64,000 nt of DNA from Lacrimispora defluvii (GTDB taxonomy: Bacteria > Bacillota > Clostridia > Lachnospirales > Lachnospiraceae), in contig JAAOXG010000056.1 of NCBI GenBank assembly GCA_013036995.1, positions 54,736-118,735 of the forward strand, given 5' to 3'. Both the position numbers and the translations under genes were made by a program. The notes beneath the pieces are model-generated. The model was not told the DNA's origin, made no database searches, and worked only from the letters and a program-made list of their open reading frames with translations. Shown here piece after piece: positions 17,910 through 26,632 of this stretch; the stretch's first letter is position 1, and every line of letters starts with the position of its first letter.

Positions 17910-19658
17910 TTATTTTTTGTCAAAGTCGATGGATGAAGGATCTTTTTTGTAAAGCTCAGTCAGATACTCAACAAACTTGTCATTTCCAGCTGCTTTTAAC
18001 TGCTGTCGGAAAGATTCCACAATCTTTTTTGCTTCGTCGTCTGTTCCTGCATAAACTGCCTGAACGATCATCTCCTTATAGTTAAGCAGAGACATCTGCG
18101 CTTTTACATCTGCCATGGTATCGGCTGATAAGTATCCGGTTGCATCCAGTCCCGGAACCAGTCTGTAGGTAATGGGATAATCCTTTGCTACCTCTACCGC
18201 ACGTTTAAAGGTGGTGCTGGAATTGGAACCTGGCCGGTTTTCACCAAAATTATTCATGTTGTCTAAATTGGTCAAAGCAAAGCTGAAGAATACACAGCCT
18301 GTATATCCAAAGCCGGCGCCGATATTATTAACCAGGTAATCCTTGTCACCATCATTTAATTTTTTTAACGCCTCATCAGTCAGTACCGGTTTTCCATCCT
18401 TCATCTCATAGCTTTTTCCCTCTACGCCGTACTGGCAGAGATGCTGGCCTTCCGGAGTGGATAAATAATCAAAGAATTTTAAGATTTCTTCCGGTTTCTT
18501 TGCATCTGCAGAAATAGCCCACACGCCGTTCTGTTTTTTTCCATGAACTACTTTCGCATTATTACCAGTAATATCATCTAACGGCCCAAGGGGAACCCAG
18601 TCCTCGGAAGCGTATATAATATCCTGATAATTGTGTACATCTGCCATAATTGCGGAATTATGAGATCTGGACACTTCTTCCGCTCTGGTTCCATCCATGG
18701 TGAAGAACTCCGGATTCATCAGGCCTTCTGCCAGCAGTTTTCTTAAGTAATTGATTTTTTCAAATACGTAATCCGTATCTGCCTCGTGCTTAATCACACC
18801 GTTACTGTCTATGTTGTAGCCATCACTGACCCCCCAGGTAAATCCAGGTACAATGTACTGCAGTGTATCCGGAGATCCTCCCCAGTATTTCGGCCCAAGT
18901 GGAAAAACAGGATTTCCGTTGTCATCTTTAAAATCTCCATTTTTAATCTGTACCAGCAGATCATAGAACTGATCCTGTGTTCTGATCTTAGATGGATCAA
19001 TTCCAAGCTTATCTACAATCGCTTTTTGAATGTACATCCCGCCTCTGTATGCAGTCTGTGGATCATAGATTAAAGATCTGTCCTCGGAATCAACCGACAA
19101 AGGAAGAATATAAGCAGCACCTTTAAAATCTTCCCGGAAGGTAATGTTTTTCCTTGAATCATCGGGTAAATATTTATCTTCCAGGTAATGACTGTAAACT
19201 TTTGTGTCCTTTAACAATCCGGATACATCAGCAAACATTCCTTCCTTTGCTGCCTTTAAAAGAATAGGAAATTCTTTTCTTGTGGAATCATCCATATAGG
19301 AGAAAATCACATCCGGAATGGTTCCAGATGCCAGCTGGGCTGCCATAACATTGGAATCCTTATCACCAGGAGTATACTGGATATCCAGTTTAATACCTGT
19401 GCGCTTTGTCAGCTCCTTCATAACCTCTGTATTGGCCAGATCCTTTGGCAGACTGTTTCCGATATCATCAACGTACGCCTGCACCGTAATGGTCCGGTCT
19501 GCAATCCAGGTTTCCGGTTTCCCGGAATTGTCAGTAGTCTTGCTCTCCTCGCCTTTTGCCCCCTCATTTGCTTTCGAGCTGCAGCCTGTCACTCCTGCTG
19601 CGCCCATTGCCACCACCAATACTCCCGCAAGCAGCCGCTTTCCAATACTTTTCCTCAT
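17910..19658 (-). CDS. ABC transporter extracellular sugar-binding lipoprotein (LplA-like)
   Basis: The 582-aa product is the substrate-binding subunit of the importer. It begins with a lipoprotein signal peptide (basic n-region, hydrophobic core) and a VTGC lipobox, followed by a Ser/Lys/Glu-rich linker, so it should be anchored on the outer face of the membrane. Its size, larger than maltose-binding protein, fits the LplA-like family often paired with LplB/LplC permeases and with glycan-oligosaccharide loci. Ligand identity cannot be read, but the surrounding alpha-mannosidases point to a mannose-containing oligosaccharide. Confidence 0.92.
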   Translation of the reverse strand: MRKSIGKRLLAGVLVVAMGAAGVTGCSSKANEGAKGEESKTTDNSGKPETWIADRTITVQAYVDDIGNSLPKDLANTEVMKELTKRTGIKLDIQYTPGDKDSNVMAAQLASGTIPDVIFSYMDDSTRKEFPILLKAAKEGMFADVSGLLKDTKVYSHYLEDKYLPDDSRKNITFREDFKGAAYILPLSVDSEDRSLIYDPQTAYRGGMYIQKAIVDKLGIDPSKIRTQDQFYDLLVQIKNGDFKDDNGNPVFPLGPKYWGGSPDTLQYIVPGFTWGVSDGYNIDSNGVIKHEADTDYVFEKINYLRKLLAEGLMNPEFFTMDGTRAEEVSRSHNSAIMADVHNYQDIIYASEDWVPLGPLDDITGNNAKVVHGKKQNGVWAISADAKKPEEILKFFDYLSTPEGQHLCQYGVEGKSYEMKDGKPVLTDEALKKLNDGDKDYLVNNIGAGFGYTGCVFFSFALTNLDNMNNFGENRPGSNSSTTFKRAVEVAKDYPITYRLVPGLDATGYLSADTMADVKAQMSLLNYKEMIVQAVYAGTDDEAKKIVESFRQQLKAAGNDKFVEYLTELYKKDPSSIDFDKK

Positions 19659-19685
19659 AAAAATACCTCCTCTTTCATCTTTTAT

Positions 19686-20591
19686 TTACCAGAGACTGAC
19701 TCCTGTAAATCGTTTTGATAACCGGTTGCATACAATTACCAGAATAAGGCCTACAACGCCCTGGATGAGTCCCACTGCTGTGGCATAGCCAAACTGCCCA
19801 TTCATAAGCCCCATCTGTAGAACAAAGGTATCAAGTGTATCTGCAACCGACATGTTTCCGGGGGTCCGCAGTAAATAAATCTGTTCAAAACCGCTGGATA
19901 ATAATCCTCCCACTCCCATAATAAAAAGCAGACCAATGGTTCCCCGAATACCTGGCAATGTAATGTGCCAGATTTTTTTTAACTTGGAACAGCCATCAAT
20001 ACTTGCTGCCTCATAAAGAGCCGCATCTACCCCGCTGATTGCCGCCAGATATATGATGGAATCCCAGCCGATATTTCTCCATAAATCCATAGAGAATAAC
20101 AGCTGAAAGAAATACTTTGGTTCCATTAAGAAAAATGTACTGGAATCCCCACCCAGTTTGCCAATAAACTGATTTAACACACCGATGTTGGGTGCCAGGA
20201 TCCTCTGAAGCATGGTCACAATAATAACTGTGGATAAAAAATGAGGCAGATACGTAATGGTCTGGCTGATCTTTTTGAATTTCTCATTCTTGAACTCATT
20301 AAGCAGAAGCGCGAGAATAATTGCAAAAGGAAATTCCAGAATACATTTAATAAATCCCACAATCAGTGTATTTCTTAATAATCTGGGAAAATCGTAGCTG
20401 GTAAAAAACATGCGGAAATAACGCAGTCCCACCCAGGGGCTTCCCCAGATCCCCTTTCGGAAGGAATAGTCCTTAAAAGCCAGTAAAACACCTCCCATTG
20501 GTACGTAACAGATGAGAACGTAATAAATGATACAGGGTACCAGCATGAGATACAAAGGCCAGAACCGGATCATCTTTTTTGTAATGGACAT
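19686..20591 (-). CDS. ABC sugar transporter permease (LplB type)
   Basis: This 301-aa membrane protein is the second channel subunit of the importer. It has six predicted membrane segments and an EAA loop (YEAASIDGCSKLKKIWHITLPG). I chose ATG 20591 behind AAAAGGAGAG; the longer frame to 20621 overlaps the preceding gene and lacks a site. The stop of the upstream phosphoesterase lies one base away, so the two are coupled. LplB-type permeases go with LplA-like binding proteins, as found here. Confidence 0.91.
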   Translation of the reverse strand: MSITKKMIRFWPLYLMLVPCIIYYVLICYVPMGGVLLAFKDYSFRKGIWGSPWVGLRYFRMFFTSYDFPRLLRNTLIVGFIKCILEFPFAIILALLLNEFKNEKFKKISQTITYLPHFLSTVIIVTMLQRILAPNIGVLNQFIGKLGGDSSTFFLMEPKYFFQLLFSMDLWRNIGWDSIIYLAAISGVDAALYEAASIDGCSKLKKIWHITLPGIRGTIGLLFIMGVGGLLSSGFEQIYLLRTPGNMSVADTLDTFVLQMGLMNGQFGYATAVGLIQGVVGLILVIVCNRLSKRFTGVSLW

Positions 20592-20592
20592 A

Positions 20593-21369
20593 TTAACTCT
20601 CTCCTTTTCCTTCAGCCGCAACTTTAAAACTTACACATACCGGATAATGATCAGACAGATAGACACCTCCCCATGATTCATCCCAGATTGTTACCTCCTG
20701 GCAGATAATTTCTCTGTCCCCGAAAATATAGTCGATTTTCTCCTGTTTCTGTCTTCCGTAATCATGAAAGGTTCCATCAATCTTAGCCGTTAAATCCGTA
20801 AATTCCCCGGCAGTTTTCATGATCTCCATTTCCGGAGAATCCGGACAGGCGTTAAAATCTCCTGTAAGGACAGCAGGGGCATCATGACCCCATCTGTCAT
20901 CCCTGATTTTTTTCAGTATCTGAAATAACGCCGCTTCTCTTGCTTCCTTGCCTTCATGATCCAGATGGGTATTATAAATGCGAATCAGCTTTCTTTCCTC
21001 AAGACTCCACAGCAAAACCTTTGTACAGGTTCTTGGACACATGCTTTGGTTTTCATAACGGGAGCCAAAAACCTCAGGCGTATTGGAAAGCCAGAAAACT
21101 TCCAGTCCCAGGAGATCAAATTTCATTTTCCGATAGGCAACTGCAGTCTGCTCATCCTCTAAGTCTTTCCCTCTCCCGCAGCCTACAATGTTGTAATCCG
21201 TTAAATTTTCCTTCAGCCACAGTGCCACATGAGGCAGAACTTCCTGAAAGCATATGACGTCGGGAGACTCTTTTTCAATTTTTTGTAAAATATACGGTTT
21301 GCGGAAACAGAAGCTGTTTTCCTTGTCCTGACCATAATCGCACCGGATATTAAATGTAACCAGTTTCAC
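20593..21369 (-). CDS. Endonuclease/exonuclease/phosphatase (EEP) family protein
   Basis: The 258-aa protein shows the whole EEP catalytic set: TFNIR at the N-terminus, the metal-binding Glu in ICFQEVL, NTHLDH, TGDFNACPDS with Asp and Asn, and the final SDHYPV with the catalytic His. The fold covers DNase I-like nucleases, sphingomyelinases and sugar or lipid phosphatases. With no signal peptide it is probably cytoplasmic. It is the first gene of the sugar operon, begins at GTG 21369 behind GGAAGGGAG, and a phosphodiesterase or phosphatase acting on the imported glycan is more likely than DNA repair; this is inference. Confidence 0.87.
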   Translation of the reverse strand: MKLVTFNIRCDYGQDKENSFCFRKPYILQKIEKESPDVICFQEVLPHVALWLKENLTDYNIVGCGRGKDLEDEQTAVAYRKMKFDLLGLEVFWLSNTPEVFGSRYENQSMCPRTCTKVLLWSLEERKLIRIYNTHLDHEGKEAREAALFQILKKIRDDRWGHDAPAVLTGDFNACPDSPEMEIMKTAGEFTDLTAKIDGTFHDYGRQKQEKIDYIFGDREIICQEVTIWDESWGGVYLSDHYPVCVSFKVAAEGKGES

Positions 21370-21461
21370 TTATAAACACTCCCTTCCTGGTTTCTGATAT
21401 AAGGATATCGGAAAATTCATTTCTCCACAATGGACATTTCTCCGCTTATCAGTGGATAATT

Positions 21462-21474
21462 GTTAAACTTTAAC
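21462..21474. promoter_or_regulatory. Candidate operator palindrome in the divergent promoter region
   Basis: GTTAAA-C-TTTAAC is a perfect 13-base palindrome midway between the leftward sugar operon and the rightward 21544 gene. It could be a regulator site serving either direction. It is AT-rich and short, so chance is possible. Confidence 0.3.
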
Positions 21475-21482
21475 TACCTGTA

Positions 21483-21511
21483 TTGCTTCCTGGTTGAAGC
21501 AGTAGTATAGT
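21483..21511 (+). promoter_or_regulatory. Promoter of the 21544-22978 gene pair
   Basis: TTGCTT, a 17-base spacer and TATAGT stand 32 bases before the ATG at 21544, with ATGGAGG as ribosome-binding site. It fires rightward, away from the sugar operon. Confidence 0.55.
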
Positions 21512-21543
21512 GTGCTTAACACAGAAGAAAATGGAGGTTTTTT

Positions 21544-22035
21544 ATGGAATTAATCTATGAAACAGGGGGGATTTTAAACGAAGGTTTCGTAGGACAGATC
21601 TCTTATACTGTCTGCCTGGACAAAGTTTACGACGCTATGGACATTGAATTTACCTTTGACAAACAGCACTATCAGTCCATTACAGAAGAAATGGAAAAAA
21701 AAATCAGAGAGTCCTGCAGTGGCACTGAATACGAACATGCTTCGGACGAAGAATTCATGGATGCCATGAGAGGAATGAAAACTGAAATACATACCATTGT
21801 TACCATGAATGATATCTTTATCGGAGGCGTACACAAACAGCTCACTACAAGACACATGATTTTCTCAGAGGATTTCACCAGTGACGGCTGCATCCCCCAG
21901 GAGCGTATTTCCGGAGTAATTAAGGTGACTCTGGCAGTCTTTAATGTGCTTCTTGACGGAACAAATTACCGCCTGAAGTTATCCGCAGGAAATCAGGAAA
22001 AGCAGATTTCCCCAGATGGAGGTGCCTATGTATAA
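21544..22035 (+). CDS. Unknown 163-aa protein, partner of the PHP phosphoesterase
   Basis: I do not recognise this protein. It has no signal peptide or membrane segment and looks like a compact alpha/beta or beta-rich soluble domain: it starts with MELIYETGGILNEGFVG, has an acidic helix in the middle (MEKKIRESCSGTEYEHASDE) and ends in beta-like strands. It is expressed divergently from the mannosidase operon and overlaps the PHP gene by eight bases, so the two are translationally coupled and probably act on the same compound or complex. It is well-formed, with a good ribosome-binding site and promoter, so it is a real gene. Confidence 0.8.
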   Translation: MELIYETGGILNEGFVGQISYTVCLDKVYDAMDIEFTFDKQHYQSITEEMEKKIRESCSGTEYEHASDEEFMDAMRGMKTEIHTIVTMNDIFIGGVHKQLTTRHMIFSEDFTSDGCIPQERISGVIKVTLAVFNVLLDGTNYRLKLSAGNQEKQISPDGGAYV

Positions 22036-22978
22036 GCGACTGGAACTTCACAATCACACCACAGAATCAGACGGTACACTGACCCCCTCCCAGCTGATCC
22101 AGTTTATGGAGGAGAATCTTGTGGATGGGTTTGCAATCACAGACCACAATACCATTTCCGGCCATAGTAAAATCAAAGGGCTGCTGGAACAGAAAAAAAG
22201 CAGTATCTCTTCCATTTACGGAATGGAGTATACCACCTATTACGGACACATCCTGTGCCTGAATTTAAAAGAATACCTTTCCTGGGAATCCATTGATTAC
22301 CATCGGCCGGAGCGATTGTTTCACAGTCTGAAAGAAAAAGGAGCCCTGGTTGGAGTTGCCCATCCATTTTCCTATGGACATCCATTTGCCAGAGGCTGCC
22401 GGTTTGATATGACAATTACAGATTTTAATTCCTTTGATTTCATCGAAATATTTAATAATCCGGAACCTCTTCACCAGGTAAATGAACCCGCACTTTTGTG
22501 GTGGGAAGATCTCGTTTTAAAAGGGTTTTTGCTGTCCGCCACCTGCGGTATGGATTTACACGGCAGGTGGGACATGAGCAATCAGTATGCCACCTTCATA
22601 GAAGGAGTGAACGGCGGTAATATTGAAAAAGAACTGGAAGATGCCATCAGACATCAAAAAACCTGGGTTTCCAGAGGGCCGATCTTAGAATCTCAATATA
22701 ACACTCAGAAGCAGACAATCGTATTCACCATCTGCGAGACAAAAAAACCGGGATTCATTCACTCAGACAGTGACCGTTATATCCTCTCCCTGCGAAGTAA
22801 GACAGGAACTGTTGTAAAAGAATTCCCGGACTGCCGGTCTTTGGAAATTCCGTTAAGTGAACTGTATTCAGATTCCAATCCCCGGTCTGTTCTCATTCCG
22901 AAGCTGTATCAAAATGATACAGCCATTGAAAATCTGGTGGCGGTGGCTCCTGTCATCGTACCAGCCGATAATTCTTAA
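22028..22978 (+). CDS. PHP-domain metal-dependent phosphoesterase
   Basis: The 316-aa protein has the metal ligands of the PHP fold in order: LHNHTTESDG (HxH), ITDHN, the Glu in GMEYT, VAHPF and GMDLHG (DxH). Enzymes of this type hydrolyse phosphomonoesters or phosphodiesters such as nucleotides and polyol phosphates. I start at ATG 22028 behind GGAGGTG rather than at 22016, whose codons form that site. Its stop abuts the stop of the convergent response-regulator gene. Along with the EEP protein across the divergent promoter it is the second phosphoesterase next to the sugar genes. Confidence 0.88.
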   Translation: MYKRLELHNHTTESDGTLTPSQLIQFMEENLVDGFAITDHNTISGHSKIKGLLEQKKSSISSIYGMEYTTYYGHILCLNLKEYLSWESIDYHRPERLFHSLKEKGALVGVAHPFSYGHPFARGCRFDMTITDFNSFDFIEIFNNPEPLHQVNEPALLWWEDLVLKGFLLSATCGMDLHGRWDMSNQYATFIEGVNGGNIEKELEDAIRHQKTWVSRGPILESQYNTQKQTIVFTICETKKPGFIHSDSDRYILSLRSKTGTVVKEFPDCRSLEIPLSELYSDSNPRSVLIPKLYQNDTAIENLVAVAPVIVPADNS

Positions 22979-24583
22979 TTATCTCCGGTGGGCTTTGCGG
23001 TACTCCAAAGGAGTCAGGCCAGTGGTCTTTTTAAAGACACGAAAGAAATACTGGCTGTCCTCATAGCCCACCTCTTTTGATATATCAGCGATACTTTTCC
23101 CCGAATTCACCAGGTAATCACAGGCCTTATTTAATCGCAGTTCCTTAATGTAATTAACAGTCGTCTGCCCGGTCTCCCGCTTAAATATGGTGGAATAGTA
23201 ATTGGGACTTAAAGAATATTTTTCAGCCAGTTCATTGACCGAAATATCCCTGTTGTAATTATCCCTGATGTATTTAATGCTTAATTTCACCTTGTTTTTT
23301 GCATTGCCATCCGGGTCGGCATCTGCATTCATGCAGTCCATGATGAGCAGATAAAGATGCCTTCGTAAATCCTCCAATGAGTGAAAGGAAGCGAAAAGTT
23401 CCGGCTTCATTACCAGTCTTTCTATCTTATCCGGATCCATGGCTGCCGAATTAGAAAGACTTAATATCATGTTTGTAATTCTGGTCCATAAAATCCGCAC
23501 GTAAGAGGTATTGTATTTCTTTATGTTCTCATCTGAAAATATATCCTGTATCATCACTTCAATATGCTCCGCATCATGACGTTCAATATACCGGCGCATC
23601 ATGTTCAGTTCCGATACAGGAAACTGGTCTGCAGACAGAACCCTGATATCATCATAAAAATACAGATTGGAATTACCGTGAATGACTCTTTGGGTCAGGC
23701 TTTCTCTCGCCTCTTCCACCCCGTTTTTCAATGTTTCCAAAAGAGCTGTGCTGACTCCAATCGTAAGTGAAATCCGAAGCTTTTTACGCATAACATTAGA
23801 AAATATGGTAAGGAGGCGTTCTGTTTCCAGGCGAAGCTGATTTTTATTCTCATGACTGGTCAACCCATAAAGCTGGTTGCTATTGCCCAGATTGCTTACG
23901 ATCAGCTTCCCGCAGGGGGAAGAAACCTCCATAAATACATTTTTGACAGAAAACCGGATTAATTCAATGTCTTTACATTCAAAATAATTTTGGTCATAGC
24001 TGTCTCCGTCAATGTGAATTATCATCACCATCACATAACGGTTAAGAAGAGGAAACTTCTGAAACACTGCTGTTTCCATGGAAGTGGCTGCACCAATGGT
24101 TTCCTGGTTTAAAAGCAGATCATTCACCGTCTTTTCAAACAGATAAGTCCGGTTCTCCTCCATAGAGCGGATGCCCTTTTGGATCATCTGCCTTTCCTTC
24201 TTCTTTTCATCAATCCGCTCTGCCGCTTCTTCTACCGCTTTTTTTAAGGCCTCATTGGATATTGGCTTTAAAAGATAAGCCGTCACTCCCAGACGGATGG
24301 CCTGTTCCGCATATTCGAATTCCGCGTAGCCGCTTATAATAATAAAATGGATATCAGGTAAAAATGATTTCACCGTCCGAATCAGGGTCAGACCATCCAT
24401 ATCGGCCATACGGATATCTGTAATAACTATATCCACTGGTTGGTTTTTAAGTATTTCAATTGCCGCAAGTCCGCTTTCCGCCTCATACAATTGCACAGGC
24501 TTCAGATTCAAATACTGAAGTCTGGCAATCATCCCCTGTCTGATTAAGTCTTCATCGTCTACAATTAAAACCCTTTTATCCAT
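22979..24583 (-). CDS. YesN-type response regulator with AraC DNA-binding domain
   Basis: The 534-aa protein has an N-terminal receiver domain (acidic pair D9/D10, phospho-acceptor Asp56 in VITDIRM, and Lys in AYLLKPI), a long poorly conserved middle region and a C-terminal AraC/XylS helix-turn-helix pair (VNELAEKYSLSPNYYSTIFK and SIADISKEVGYEDSQYFFRVFK). Such regulators normally control a neighbouring ABC sugar importer, so the mannosidase operon and the 21544 pair are natural targets. It follows its kinase gene by 11 bases. Confidence 0.94.
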   Translation of the reverse strand: MDKRVLIVDDEDLIRQGMIARLQYLNLKPVQLYEAESGLAAIEILKNQPVDIVITDIRMADMDGLTLIRTVKSFLPDIHFIIISGYAEFEYAEQAIRLGVTAYLLKPISNEALKKAVEEAAERIDEKKKERQMIQKGIRSMEENRTYLFEKTVNDLLLNQETIGAATSMETAVFQKFPLLNRYVMVMIIHIDGDSYDQNYFECKDIELIRFSVKNVFMEVSSPCGKLIVSNLGNSNQLYGLTSHENKNQLRLETERLLTIFSNVMRKKLRISLTIGVSTALLETLKNGVEEARESLTQRVIHGNSNLYFYDDIRVLSADQFPVSELNMMRRYIERHDAEHIEVMIQDIFSDENIKKYNTSYVRILWTRITNMILSLSNSAAMDPDKIERLVMKPELFASFHSLEDLRRHLYLLIMDCMNADADPDGNAKNKVKLSIKYIRDNYNRDISVNELAEKYSLSPNYYSTIFKRETGQTTVNYIKELRLNKACDYLVNSGKSIADISKEVGYEDSQYFFRVFKKTTGLTPLEYRKAHRR

Positions 24584-24594
24584 TTATGCCCCTC

Positions 24595-26361
24595 CTATTG
24601 CATGAAAGGCAGACATATGGTAAAAATGCTGCCCTTATTCTCCCCGCTTTCAATGGTGATTCCATATTCCTCACCATAGGTAAGCTTAATTCTTTGATTT
24701 ACATTCTGTATCCCGATACTCTGCTTTTTCCTCTCCTCATCGCCCCTGATTTCAATATGATCCCTGATCTCCTCTACCATCTCTTCCGACATACCGATTC
24801 CATCATCTGCGATCTTAATCATCAGATGGTCATCTTCCTGGTAAATGGAAATCTCCAAAGTTCCTGTCTGTTCCATCACACTCAGCCCATGAACAATGGC
24901 ATTTTCCACAATGGGTTGCAGAATAAACCTTAAAACCAGATTTTTCTCCAGTCCCGGCTCCACATTGTAATACGCTTCAAATTTATTCCCAAAACGGGTT
25001 TTTTGTATATAAATATAATTCTGAGTATGGGAAAGCTCCTGTTCCACAGTAACAAATTCCCCGTAATTTCTGCCCAGACTATAACGGAAATTCTCACCCA
25101 GCTTTTCGCAAAGATCGCAGATAAGAAAAACTCCGTTTACAGCAGCGATAGAGCTGATGGTTTCCAGAGTATTGTATAAAAAATGAGGATTAATCTGCAG
25201 CTGAAGATTGCGTACCTGGCTTTCCTTGTTTTCCAGCTGCTGAACGTAATTTTTCTTAATCAGACGGTCCAGTTTTAATAGCATCTGATTAAACTGCTTA
25301 TCAAGGACTGCAATCTCGTCACTGCCCCTGATCTCCTCATTAATGGTTAGATCTCCGGTTTCCGCAATTTTTATCTTATCAATTAATAGTGATACACGTT
25401 TTGCAAAGCTTCTGGTAAATAAAAAAGCGGTCAGTGCAATAATCAGCACAACCAGTACCAGTACCGGCAATATGGAGTTTTGTATTTCCTGCCGCTTGTG
25501 ATCCAGCTGGCTGTTGTTAAAGAGAAAAATCAGCTTCAGCCCATAATATTCCTCTGTGCTGGTACCGATCATGGTATTCTTCCCATAATTCCCCTTCTGT
25601 TTCAGTTCTTCAAAGGATTGTTCCTGTATGATGTCATTGTACGATGGATTAGAAGAATATACAATCTGATTTTTCCGGTCCAGTACAATCACGTCATAGG
25701 CATAAGAATAATCTTCTCCGATTGCCGGTTCAAACAGCTTTTTCGTATACAAGTCCAGTTTTACAAATCCCACGTATTTGCTCTCATAATTTTTGACATC
25801 TACATCCACAATATTTTTAATCAGGGACAGTACCTTGCTTTTCTTACCGTCTCCAGTGGCATAAATAAAATAATACTGGTTGGCTGCTTCCTTGCTTATA
25901 TACCAGATCTCCCTGCTGGCCTCTGTAATCATCGCAGCTCTGGTTCCATAAATTTTATTATCCAGATTATTTGAATAAATCATACAATTTCGTACTTCGT
26001 ATCCATCCAGATGAAAGGATTTATTCACCTCGATACTGACATCATTCCCCATGACGTAGGGGTTTTTCTCCCCGGTTCTCCCCTGGAGGGTATTTAAAAC
26101 AATGGTATTATTGGACAGCTGCTTTAAACTGTACTGATATTGATTTAATTTACTCTCAAGAGACGTTGTATACTGGGCAACCAGCTGGTTATGGGAGGCA
26201 ATCAGCTCCTCTGTTATCAGATGGCTGATCTTTCGAAGCATCAGAGAACTGATAAAAAGGATGGGTACGATACTTACAATAGCAGTAAAGGTAACAAGCT
26301 GGGTAAATATGGTACCGGAATGAAATATTTGTCGAATCGCGTTTTTAAGCCTGTTTTTCAT
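24595..26361 (-). CDS. YesM-type sensor histidine kinase
   Basis: The 588-aa membrane kinase has two membrane helices (about residues 18-40 and 295-315) enclosing a sensor domain that faces outside, a HAMP linker, a histidine-kinase domain with the phospho-acceptor in INPHFLYNTLETIS, and an ATPase domain with IVENAIVHGL and DDGIGM. ATG 26361 follows GAGGTGG. YesM kinases sense sugars, sometimes via the binding protein of an ABC importer. It precedes its response regulator, and the pair convergently faces the PHP gene. Confidence 0.94.
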   Translation of the reverse strand: MKNRLKNAIRQIFHSGTIFTQLVTFTAIVSIVPILFISSLMLRKISHLITEELIASHNQLVAQYTTSLESKLNQYQYSLKQLSNNTIVLNTLQGRTGEKNPYVMGNDVSIEVNKSFHLDGYEVRNCMIYSNNLDNKIYGTRAAMITEASREIWYISKEAANQYYFIYATGDGKKSKVLSLIKNIVDVDVKNYESKYVGFVKLDLYTKKLFEPAIGEDYSYAYDVIVLDRKNQIVYSSNPSYNDIIQEQSFEELKQKGNYGKNTMIGTSTEEYYGLKLIFLFNNSQLDHKRQEIQNSILPVLVLVVLIIALTAFLFTRSFAKRVSLLIDKIKIAETGDLTINEEIRGSDEIAVLDKQFNQMLLKLDRLIKKNYVQQLENKESQVRNLQLQINPHFLYNTLETISSIAAVNGVFLICDLCEKLGENFRYSLGRNYGEFVTVEQELSHTQNYIYIQKTRFGNKFEAYYNVEPGLEKNLVLRFILQPIVENAIVHGLSVMEQTGTLEISIYQEDDHLMIKIADDGIGMSEEMVEEIRDHIEIRGDEERKKQSIGIQNVNQRIKLTYGEEYGITIESGENKGSIFTICLPFMQ

Positions 26362-26397
26362 ATTCCACCTCATTAAATTGATGAATAGCTGTAAGCC

Positions 26398-26437
26398 AAA
26401 AAAGAACAGGATATGTATCGCTACACATTCTGTTCTC
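26398..26437 (-). terminator. Terminator after the lgt / Spo0E-like pair
   Basis: AGAACAG pairs with CTGTTCT around an inner TGTGTA/TACATA stem, followed by a T-run on the minus strand. It separates lgt and the small gene from the sensor kinase. Confidence 0.7.
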
Positions 26438-26478
26438 CAAAAACACTCGATTTAAAACAATTGCTTTCTATTAGTTCT

Positions 26479-26631
26479 TCAATATCCCGCTTCAATATAT
26501 TGTTCAATTAATTTATCCAACTCCACACTTCTAAGATAAATCACTTCGCCATCCTCGTGATCAATACTTGTATTTAATCTTTCCCTTGCAACTTCAATAT
26601 TGTGTATTAACTCTTCTTTTGACATTATCAT
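26479..26631 (-). CDS. Spo0E-like aspartyl-phosphate phosphatase, 50 aa
   Basis: Reading leftward from ATG 26631 gives a 50-aa protein that starts MIMSKEELIHNIEVARERL and ends in SVELDKLIEQYIEAGY. Spo0E family proteins are short two-helix proteins with a SxELD signature that dephosphorylate Spo0A~P and so delay sporulation. SVELD is present, along with the preceding ARERLN helix. The ribosome-binding site AAAGGAG lies in the last codons of lgt, whose stop is just upstream, so the two are coupled. It is too short for most ORF cut-offs. The family call is good; the actual phosphatase target could be Spo0A or another response regulator. Confidence 0.78.
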   Translation of the reverse strand: MIMSKEELIHNIEVARERLNTSIDHEDGEVIYLRSVELDKLIEQYIEAGY

Positions 26632-26632
26632 T

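Noticed and set aside
21370..21482. Leftward promoter and cre site for the mannosidase operon
   Set aside because: The best candidate, TTGTGG-17-TATCCT, has a poor -10, and no sequence near the cre consensus is present.
26361..26398. Promoter for the YesM/YesN pair
   Set aside because: TTGGCT with TTAATG at 17 bases is too weak to call; read-through or a promoter I cannot see is possible.
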